A stretch of DNA of 12,673 nucleotides from an uncultured Verrucomicrobiota bacterium (GTDB lineage Bacteria > Verrucomicrobiota > Kiritimatiellia > RFP12 > UBA1067). The stretch lies in NCBI GenBank assembly GCA_946628745.1, contig CAMOXA010000032.1, positions 1-12,673 on the forward strand, read 5' to 3'. Shown piece after piece: positions 7,470-12,673 of the stretch (within the stretch, counting starts at the first letter, position 1; the number at the start of each line of letters is the position of its first letter). Both the position numbers and the translations under genes were made by a program. The notes beneath the pieces were generated by a model. It saw only the letters and a program-made list of their open reading frames with translations, was not told where the DNA came from and ran no database searches.

Positions 7470-8822
7470 ATGGACAAAGAATGGTTAAAGGCCCAGGCCG
7501 ACCTGATCCGCAAGGTGGACAGCATCGACCCGTACCTGTACCGCAAGTACGGCGTCAAGCGCGGGCTCAGAAACGAGGACGGCTCAGGCGTGCTCGTGGG
7601 TCTCACCACGATAGGCAACGTCCACGGCTACGTGATGAGCGAAGGCGAGAAGCAGGCCGTCGAAGGCGAACTGTACTATCGCGGCATCAGCGTGAAGGAT
7701 ATCGTGGCCGCCGACCGCCGCGAACACCGTTTCGGCTACGAGGAGACCGCGTACCTGCTGCTTTTCGGCAAGCTGCCGACCTCGCGCGAGCTTGTGGACT
7801 GGAAGAACAGGATCGGCCAGTACCGCAAGCTTTCCGATGGCTTCAAGGAGAATGCGATCTTTCGCAATCCGTCCAAGGACATCATGAACGCGATCGCGAG
7901 GGCGGTTCTTTTCGCCTATGCGTTCGACGATGACGGCGACCCCGACAACCTCGCCATCGAGAAGTGCCTTGAGCAGTCGATCGAGATGATCGGCGCCATG
8001 CCAACGATCGCCGCTTACGCGTACCAGGCCAAGGCCCACTACCACCGCGGTGAATCGCTGATGATACGGAACCCCGACCCCAAGAAGTCGACCGCCGAGA
8101 ACATACTTCTCCTTACCCGCGAAGACGGCCGCTACACCCATCTCGAGGCCGAAACGCTCGACCTCGCGCTGATTCTGCACGCCGAACACGGCGGCGGCAA
8201 CAATTCGTCGTTCGTCACCCATGTCGTCACCAGCGCATTCACCGACATATACTCTTCGATCGCGGCGTCCGTCCTCTCGCTCAAGGGCTCCAGGCACGGC
8301 GGCGCGAACCTCAGGGTCATGCGCCAGATGGCCGAGATAAAGAAGAACGTCCCCGGCTGGCGCGACGAGGCGAAGGTCGCCGCCTATCTGGAGAAGATAG
8401 CCGACAAGAAGGCGGGCGATCGCAGCGGCCTCATATACGGCCTCGGCCACGCCGTCTACACGATATCGGACCCGCGCGCCCAGCTTCTCAAGAAGAAAGC
8501 CCGCGAGCTCGCCAAGGCCAAGGGCAGGATGGACGAGATGAGGCTCTTTGAGACCGTCGAAAACCGCGGCCCCGCGATCATCAAATCGCGCCACCCGAGG
8601 GCGGATGACGTTTGCGCGAACGTCGACCTCTACTCCGGCTTCGTCTACGACATGCTGGGCATCCCCAAAGATCTCTACACGCCGCTCTTCGCCGTCGCGA
8701 GATGCGTCAGCTGGTGCGCCCACCGCATGGAGGAACTCGTCAACCAGGGACCGATCATCCGTCCCGCGTACAAGCCGCTCTACCGTCCGCGCGAGTACGT
8801 CAATCTCAAGGACAGGAAATGA
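7470..8822 (+). CDS. gltA: Citrate synthase
   Basis: This 450-residue enzyme condenses oxaloacetate and acetyl-CoA to citrate; a 2-methylcitrate synthase specificity cannot be excluded. All catalytic residues are visible: His276 in GSRHGGAN, His327 in GLGHAVY, and Asp386 in NVDLYSG, corresponding to His274, His320 and Asp375 of the pig enzyme. The oxaloacetate-binding segment reads HAEHGGGNNSSF (237-248), a form I associate with citrate synthases of anaerobes such as Clostridia. The ATG at 7470 is preferred because AGGAAGGAAAG (7451-7461) lies just upstream and the protein then has normal length. The open frame extends upstream through the previous gene, but that part is antisense-like noise. 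Its stop overlaps the next gene's start (ATGA at 8819-8822). No other TCA-cycle gene is nearby, so it may serve glutamate synthesis in an incomplete cycle (inference). Confidence 0.95.
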   Translation: MDKEWLKAQADLIRKVDSIDPYLYRKYGVKRGLRNEDGSGVLVGLTTIGNVHGYVMSEGEKQAVEGELYYRGISVKDIVAADRREHRFGYEETAYLLLFGKLPTSRELVDWKNRIGQYRKLSDGFKENAIFRNPSKDIMNAIARAVLFAYAFDDDGDPDNLAIEKCLEQSIEMIGAMPTIAAYAYQAKAHYHRGESLMIRNPDPKKSTAENILLLTREDGRYTHLEAETLDLALILHAEHGGGNNSSFVTHVVTSAFTDIYSSIAASVLSLKGSRHGGANLRVMRQMAEIKKNVPGWRDEAKVAAYLEKIADKKAGDRSGLIYGLGHAVYTISDPRAQLLKKKARELAKAKGRMDEMRLFETVENRGPAIIKSRHPRADDVCANVDLYSGFVYDMLGIPKDLYTPLFAVARCVSWCAHRMEELVNQGPIIRPAYKPLYRPREYVNLKDRK

Positions 8823-9181
8823 AGATACCAGCCGCCACGCTCGCCGCCGTCTCGATATGCATCCTCGCCGGATGCCGCCGCGAGGACTACCGCCGCTTCA
8901 CGGTCGATATCCCCGGCATGACCCCCGCGAACACGAACGCGATCGCCCGCGCCATTTCGTTCTACGAAGGCGTCGATACCGATTCGTTCGAGTGGAATCT
9001 CGAGCGCAAGACTCTCACGCTCAGCTTCGATTCGCTAAAGGTCGCCCAGACGAATATTCGCATGGCGATAGCGAACAGGGGCATAGAAGTCGTCTTTCCC
9101 GAAAAGAATCCGGGCTCTCCGGCGGGCTATCTGAACGCCCGCGCGGAGGAGGTCGAGAACACGCGGCGCTACAGGAAGTAG
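8819..9181 (+). CDS. Small lipoprotein with an HMA-like fold lacking the metal-binding CxxC
   Basis: This 120-residue protein begins with a lipoprotein signal peptide: Lys2, a hydrophobic stretch, and the lipobox LAGC with Cys19 as the lipidated residue. The rest follows the beta-alpha-beta-beta-alpha pattern of heavy-metal-associated (HMA) domains. A VDIPGMT strand and turn lead into a helix ending FYEGVD, then a strand, then KTLTLSFD, then a helix ending IANRGIEVVF. Where HMA domains have GMTCxxC this protein has GMTPANT, so copper-type metal binding is not expected. The start is translationally coupled to citrate synthase by an ATGA overlap, with AGGACAGGAA just upstream of the ATG. Its predicted location is the periplasmic face of a membrane. 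It is the last gene of the operon and converges on nifS. The HMA likeness is my own pattern match; the function is unknown. Confidence 0.75.
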   Translation: MKIPAATLAAVSICILAGCRREDYRRFTVDIPGMTPANTNAIARAISFYEGVDTDSFEWNLERKTLTLSFDSLKVAQTNIRMAIANRGIEVVFPEKNPGSPAGYLNARAEEVENTRRYRK

Positions 9182-9190
9182 TCCGCCGCG
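9162..9190. terminator. Hairpin spanning the convergent gene ends, possible bidirectional terminator
   Basis: CGCGGCG (9162-9168) pairs with CGCCGCG (9184-9190). Inside, CTAC (9169-9172) pairs with GTAG (9178-9181) around an AGGAA loop, leaving a two-base TC bulge. The hairpin includes the lipoprotein stop codon and ends four bases before the nifS stop on the other strand. CCTTTC follows on the plus strand; no good T-run follows on the minus strand. It may end both transcripts, but the hairpin lies mostly in coding sequence and could be chance in GC-rich DNA. Confidence 0.45.
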
Positions 9191-9194
9191 CCTT

Positions 9195-10379
9195 TCACTT
9201 GAACGTCGTCGGGTCGCTATCCGGCCCGAACGGCGACAGGTCGCGCAGTTTTTTCACGACCCCTGGCAGATTGTCCAGCACGTAGTCGATGTCGGCGTCG
9301 GTGTTGTACCGCGACAGCGAGAATCTCACCGAGCCGTGCACCGCTATGAACGGTACGCCCATCGCCCGTATTACATGGCTCGGATCGAGCGACCCCGAGG
9401 CGCACGCCGACCCGGTCGAAATGCATATGCCGAGGTCGGAAAGGTGGTAGGCGATAGCCTCGCCCTCGATGTATTCGAAGCTTACGTTCAGCGTATTCGA
9501 CAGGCGGTTGGCGCGATCGCCGTTCACCCGCACGTTGGGGCATTTGGCGAGGATGCCCGCCTCCAGCCTGTCGCGAAGCGCGGCGATCCTGGCGTTTTCG
9601 GCGTCCATGCCAAGCCTCGCGAGTTCGCACGCCTTGGCGAGGGCGACGATGTAAGGCACGTTCTCGGTGCCGGCGCGGCGTCCGCCTTCCTGGTGGCCGC
9701 CGAGCATGAACGGCTTGAGGCGCGCGCCTTTCCTGACGTAGAGTATGCCGATGCCTTTTGGGGCGTGGAACTTGTGGCCTGACATCGAGAGCATGTCGAC
9801 CGGCACCTTCTTCACGTCGACCGGTATCTTGCCCGCCACCTGGACCGCGTCGGTGTGGCAGATCGCCCCGTATTCCTTGCATATCCCGGCGATTTCCTCG
9901 ATCGGGAAGAGCGTCCCTGTTTCGTTGTTCGCCCACATAGCCGTCACGAGCGCGTTCCTGGTCCCCTTGAGCTCCGCGCGAAGCCTGTCGGTGTCGAGCC
10001 TGCCGACGGAATCCACGGGCAGCTCGACCACCTTGTGCCCCATCGCCTTGAGGCGGCGGCAGGGCTGCAGCACCGCCGGATGCTCGACCGCCGTAGTGAT
10101 GATTTTCGTGTCCTTGCCGAAATATTCCGCCGTGCCGCGTATCGCGGTGTTGTCCGACTCTGTCGCGCACGACGTGAAGATGATCTCGTCGGGATCCGAG
10201 TTGATGAACTGCGCGACTTCCTCCCGGGCGCGCGCGACGAATCGCGCCACCTGCCCGCCGAAAGCGTGCATCGAGCTCGGGTTGCCGTAAAGCTTGTCGA
10301 AGAAGGGCGTCATGACGTCCCTTGCCTCGGGCGCGACCTGGGTGGTCGCGTTGTTGTCTAGATATACTGTCCTTTCCAT
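9195..10379 (-). CDS. nifS: Cysteine desulfurase, NifS subtype
   Basis: This 394-residue PLP enzyme converts cysteine to alanine and passes the sulfur on as a persulfide. The protein starts YLDNNATT and has GNPSSMHAFG and TESDNTAI. The PLP lysine is Lys203 in SGHKFHAPKG. GGRRAGTEN follows, and the catalytic Cys326 lies in STGSACASGS. The C-terminal HGSVRFSLSRYNTDADIDYV is closer to NifS than to IscS. The start at 10379 is where family similarity begins and lies 12 bases from a promoter box; the frame continues upstream without sense. It is transcribed away from mnmA, its likely sulfur acceptor, and also probably supplies Fe-S assembly. No nifU, iscU or nitrogenase gene is in the window, so the name marks the subtype and does not imply nitrogen fixation. 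Confidence 0.93.
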   Translation of the reverse strand: MERTVYLDNNATTQVAPEARDVMTPFFDKLYGNPSSMHAFGGQVARFVARAREEVAQFINSDPDEIIFTSCATESDNTAIRGTAEYFGKDTKIITTAVEHPAVLQPCRRLKAMGHKVVELPVDSVGRLDTDRLRAELKGTRNALVTAMWANNETGTLFPIEEIAGICKEYGAICHTDAVQVAGKIPVDVKKVPVDMLSMSGHKFHAPKGIGILYVRKGARLKPFMLGGHQEGGRRAGTENVPYIVALAKACELARLGMDAENARIAALRDRLEAGILAKCPNVRVNGDRANRLSNTLNVSFEYIEGEAIAYHLSDLGICISTGSACASGSLDPSHVIRAMGVPFIAVHGSVRFSLSRYNTDADIDYVLDNLPGVVKKLRDLSPFGPDSDPTTFK

Positions 10380-10391
10380 GGTGTGGCGTGT

Positions 10392-10420
10392 ATTATACCA
10401 TTTTTCCCCTCCGATGTCAC
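10392..10420 (-). promoter_or_regulatory. Promoter of nifS
   Basis: Read on the minus strand, GTGACA (10420-10415) and TATAAT (10397-10392) are separated by 17 bases, with the TGG extension before the -10 box. The ATG is 12 bases downstream of the box, giving a leader of only about six bases. No Shine-Dalgarno sequence is present. Confidence 0.75.
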
Positions 10421-10433
10421 CCGTCGGCGCCGC

Positions 10434-10463
10434 TTGACGCGGCCGGAAGGCAAATGGTATAAT
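10434..10463 (+). promoter_or_regulatory. Promoter of mnmA
   Basis: TTGACG (10434-10439) and TATAAT (10458-10463) are separated by 18 bases, with TGG directly before the -10 box. Nine bases separate the box from the ATG at 10473, and there is no Shine-Dalgarno sequence, so the mRNA is probably leaderless or nearly so. It is back-to-back with the nifS promoter; the two -35 boxes are 13 bases apart and do not overlap. Confidence 0.8.
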
Positions 10464-10472
10464 GTCGCCGTA

Positions 10473-11525
10473 ATGAAGATAGCAGTAGGACTTTCGGGCG
10501 GTGTGGATTCTGCGGTCGCCGCGCTCCTTCTCATGAAGGCCGGACACGATGTCGTCGGCGTCACCATGAAGTTGTGGCAGGACGGACGCTACAAGGGCGG
10601 CTGCAGCGATGCGTGCTTCGGACCGGGCGAGGCGGAGGATATAGCGGCGGCGGCCGATCTCGCCCGCAAGATCGGCATCGACTACCAGGTCTTCGACTGC
10701 GCCGCGGATTACGAGCGCATTGTCATCGATTATTTCAGGCGCGAGAAGTCCGCCGGCCGTACGCCGAATCCATGCGTCGTGTGCAATCCCCGCATGAAGT
10801 TCGGGATTCTCCCCGAAATCGCCGCCAGGCGTTTCGCGTTCGATCGCTTCGCCACCGGACACTACGCGCGGATCGTCCGCCGCGGCGGACGCCTGGCCGT
10901 CGCGCGCGCGGACGACGCTTCGAAGGACCAGAGCTATTTTCTCTGGGGGCTTTCGCAGGAGCAGCTCGAGCGCACGATCTTCCCGCTTGGCGAAAAGACC
11001 AAACTCCAGGTTCGCCGCATCGCGGCCGAAGCGGGGCTGCCAATGGCCGGGAAGCCCGATTCCCAGGACTTCTATTCCGGCGACTGCGGCGAGCTCCTCG
11101 GCGAGTCGGACCGCGAAGGCGAGATCGTCACCGCGGACGGCAAGGTGCTTGGCACGCACCGCGGCTACTGGCGCTATACCGTGGGACAGCGCAAGGGGCT
11201 CGGCATCGGCGGCGGGACGCCGTTCTACGTCCTCGGGGTGGACGGCAAGGCCAACCGGGTCGTGGTAGGCACGCGCGAAGAAGCCGTCCGCACCCAGTTT
11301 CTCATGACCCCTTCGAATTGGATGGCGTGCGCGCCGACGGACGGCAGAATCGACGGTTTCGTCAAGATACGCTCGACGGGAAGCCCCGTCGGCCCGGCCT
11401 CTCTCGAGAACGGTACCGTCAGCGTGCCGGGCGGCATTTTCGGCGTCGCACCGGGGCAGTCCGCCGTCATGTATTCCGCCGACGGCGCGATTCTCTGCGG
11501 CGGGGTCATCCAGGGCCGGGACTGA
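10473..11525 (+). CDS. mnmA: tRNA-specific 2-thiouridylase MnmA
   Basis: This 350-residue enzyme activates U34 of Lys, Glu and Gln tRNAs with ATP and inserts sulfur at position 2. The PP-loop is SGGVDS (8-13). TPNPCVVCN carries Cys101 and Cys104, one matching the persulfide-forming cysteine region of the family. FATGHYAR, KDQSYFLW, TVGQRKGLGIGGG and a C-terminal beta-barrel with a PGQSAVMY motif confirm the family. Where E. coli has its second catalytic cysteine (GICFIG), this protein reads DSQDFYSGDC, with Tyr201 at that place and Cys205 four residues on. This matches a subfamily I recall from several anaerobes that carries NPCxxCN and SQDFYSGD. The ATG at 10473 follows the promoter and begins exactly at the PP-loop strand. 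nifS lies divergently upstream and is its probable sulfur source. Confidence 0.93.
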   Translation: MKIAVGLSGGVDSAVAALLLMKAGHDVVGVTMKLWQDGRYKGGCSDACFGPGEAEDIAAAADLARKIGIDYQVFDCAADYERIVIDYFRREKSAGRTPNPCVVCNPRMKFGILPEIAARRFAFDRFATGHYARIVRRGGRLAVARADDASKDQSYFLWGLSQEQLERTIFPLGEKTKLQVRRIAAEAGLPMAGKPDSQDFYSGDCGELLGESDREGEIVTADGKVLGTHRGYWRYTVGQRKGLGIGGGTPFYVLGVDGKANRVVVGTREEAVRTQFLMTPSNWMACAPTDGRIDGFVKIRSTGSPVGPASLENGTVSVPGGIFGVAPGQSAVMYSADGAILCGGVIQGRD

Positions 11526-11540
11526 ACCGCCGCCCCAACC

Positions 11541-11569
11541 TTCCCAACGAGCGGAACAAATGGTATAAT
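11541..11569 (+). promoter_or_regulatory. Promoter of rpe
   Basis: TGGTATAATA has its TATAAT at 11564-11569. A weak -35 candidate, TTCCCA (11541-11546), lies 17 bases upstream. Ten bases separate the box from the ATG at 11580, and no Shine-Dalgarno sequence is seen. The box lies 35 bases after the mnmA stop, so rpe has its own start although mnmA read-through is possible; no terminator is visible between them. Confidence 0.7.
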
Positions 11570-11579
11570 ATACGTCGCA

Positions 11580-12239
11580 ATGAGAAAAATTCAGATATTG
11601 CCCTCGCTTCTGGCGGCAGACTACGGCAGGCTTGCGGAAGAGATACTGCGCGCAGAAGCGTCCGGTGCGGATGCGCTGCATCTGGATATGATGGATCCAA
11701 ATTTCGTGCCGAACATGTCGTTCGGGCCCGACATAGTGGCGCTCGTGCGCCGCACGGCGCCGGCATTCTACCGGAACGTTCATCTGATGATGAGAAGACC
11801 CGACTTGTATGTCGGCAAATTCGCGGAGGCCGGCGCGCAGACGATACAAGTGCATATCGAGGCGGACTGCGACATCCACGAGACGATACGCGCCATACGG
11901 TCGTGCGGCGCGAGGCCGGCCGTCGTGATAAACCCCGAGACGCCGGTCGAAAGGCTCCGCCCGTACCTGGACGAAGTGGACGAGATACTCGTGATGACTG
12001 TTAGGCCCGGGCACGGCGGCCAGAAATTCATGACGCAGTGCCTGCCTAAACTGAGCTGGCTCAGAGAAGCGAGGCCCGAGATGGATCTCATGATCGACGG
12101 CGGGGCGAATGAAGAGACGGTCGTGCAGGCGGCGGACGCGGGCGCGAACCAGTTTGTCGCCGGCAGCTACCTCTTCGGCAAAAAGGACATGAAGTGCGCC
12201 GTGGACGGACTGAGAGAAAGGCTCGCGCGAAAACCATGA
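11580..12239 (+). CDS. rpe: Ribulose-phosphate 3-epimerase
   Basis: This 219-residue TIM-barrel enzyme interconverts ribulose 5-phosphate and xylulose 5-phosphate in the pentose phosphate pathway. PSLLAADYGRL opens the barrel. The metal and catalytic residues His34 and Asp36 (HLDMMD), His68 (NVHLMM) and Asp173 (MIDGGA) are all present. INPETP and the phosphate-binding GHGGQKF are recognisable. Several motifs are divergent: MDPNFVPN where MDGHFVPN is common, and VRPGHGG where VNPGFGG is usual. A related sugar-phosphate epimerase such as an allulose-6-phosphate epimerase therefore remains possible. The start directly follows the promoter box. Its stop overlaps the next start by four bases (ATGA at 12236-12239). 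Confidence 0.9.
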   Translation: MRKIQILPSLLAADYGRLAEEILRAEASGADALHLDMMDPNFVPNMSFGPDIVALVRRTAPAFYRNVHLMMRRPDLYVGKFAEAGAQTIQVHIEADCDIHETIRAIRSCGARPAVVINPETPVERLRPYLDEVDEILVMTVRPGHGGQKFMTQCLPKLSWLREARPEMDLMIDGGANEETVVQAADAGANQFVAGSYLFGKKDMKCAVDGLRERLARKP

Positions 12240-12673
12240 GCAGGATACTACTCGGCGTGACAGGCTCGATAGCCGCATACAAGGCGGCGGAACTCGCGAG
12301 GCTGTATGTGAAAGCGGGCGACGAAGTGCGCGTCGTCATGACCGAGGCGGCGTGCGAGTTCATCGCGCCGCTCACGTTCCAGACGCTTTCGAGAAACCCC
12401 GTGGAGACAAACCAGTTCGCGCCGCCTGCGGAATGGAAGCCCGGCCACATCTCGCTCGCCGAATGGGCGGATGTCGCGGTCGTCGCGCCGGCGACGGCGA
12501 ACACGATCGCGAAAATCGCGTGCGGGATGGCCGACAACATGCTCACATCCACGCTTCTGGCGACTCGCGCGAAAATATTCGTCGCGCCCGCAATGAACGA
12601 AGGCATGTGGCTCGCGGCGGCGACGCGCGCGAACATCGAAACACTCGAGATGAGAGGCGTGACGGTAATTCTG
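12236..12673 (+). CDS. coaBC: CoaBC/Dfp flavoprotein, N-terminal part (phosphopantothenoylcysteine decarboxylase domain)
   Basis: The first 146 codons are present and the frame is open at the window edge. The sequence has the FMN-binding GVTGSIAAYKA near the start, VVMTEAA, PLTFQTLS, the catalytic His71 in HISLAEWAD, VAPATANTIAK, and the substrate-recognition PAMN (118-121). These are the hallmarks of the decarboxylase step that makes 4'-phosphopantetheine for coenzyme A. Whether the CoaB ligase domain follows cannot be seen, so a stand-alone CoaC or another HFCD flavoprotein is possible. The ATGA overlap with rpe and a GAGAAAGG upstream suggest coupled translation. Confidence 0.88.
   Translation, partial: MSRILLGVTGSIAAYKAAELARLYVKAGDEVRVVMTEAACEFIAPLTFQTLSRNPVETNQFAPPAEWKPGHISLAEWADVAVVAPATANTIAKIACGMADNMLTSTLLATRAKIFVAPAMNEGMWLAAATRANIETLEMRGVTVIL

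Noticed and set aside
10411..10428. A possible operator palindrome between the divergent promoters (CCGATG...CGTCGG)
   Set aside because: Only five of six bases pair and the spacer is short; such matches are common in GC-rich DNA and no second copy is present.
9195..12278. A minus-strand frame open far upstream of nifS, through mnmA and rpe
   Set aside because: Only the part from 10379 down has family similarity. The upstream part lies antisense to mnmA and rpe, crosses the nifS promoter, and is low-complexity in Arg and Ala as expected for a shadow frame in GC-rich DNA.

Overview
The window is a GC-rich, densely coded stretch of bacterial chromosome. It carries ten protein genes, two of them cut by the window edges. 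I see no RNA genes, insertion sequences, phage genes or CRISPR repeats. No gap between genes exceeds about 130 bases. The gene mix suggests an anaerobic, probably gut-associated member of the PVC group, with Kiritimatiellae-like bacteria as my best guess. The hints are a BspA-type leucine-rich-repeat surface protein, a ClpC unfoldase with an McsA-like partner, a citrate synthase of the kind seen in anaerobes, a NifS-type desulfurase, and a membrane protein with C-terminal TPRs. This placement is an inference from gene content and was not tested by phylogeny.

Layout. (1) Bases 3-1409 hold the 3' part of a leucine-rich-repeat protein, followed by a strong hairpin terminator at 1436-1463. (2) Bases 1538-9181 form a five-gene co-directional run that looks like one operon. 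Its genes are an McsA zinc-finger protein fused to the C-terminal part of an McsB-type arginine kinase, ClpC, a polytopic membrane protein with C-terminal TPRs, citrate synthase, and a small lipoprotein with a metal-site-less HMA-like fold. (3) Bases 9195-10379 encode a NifS-type cysteine desulfurase on the minus strand, convergent with the operon. (4) A 93-base divergent promoter region separates it from mnmA (10473-11525). (5) Bases 11580-12673 hold rpe, overlapping by four bases the start of a coaBC-like flavoprotein gene that runs off the window.

Two points stand out. First, the gene before clpC is not an ordinary mcsA. Its zinc finger is joined to a degenerate remnant of the McsB catalytic domain that lacks the N-terminal half and the active-site cysteine. 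ClpC meanwhile keeps both N-domain glutamates known to bind phospho-arginine. Second, all four apparent transcription-unit starts share a near-identical TGGTATAAT box 9-12 bases before the ATG and have no Shine-Dalgarno sequence. The internal operon genes have ordinary purine-rich ribosome sites or stop/start overlaps. This suggests leaderless or nearly leaderless mRNAs made from extended -10 promoters.

Functionally, the first operon combines regulated proteolysis (adaptor-like protein plus ClpC) with an envelope protein and citrate synthase. The nifS/mnmA pair fits a sulfur relay: the desulfurase takes sulfur from cysteine and MnmA places it on the wobble uridine of tRNAs. The last pair supplies pentose-phosphate interconversion and coenzyme A synthesis.
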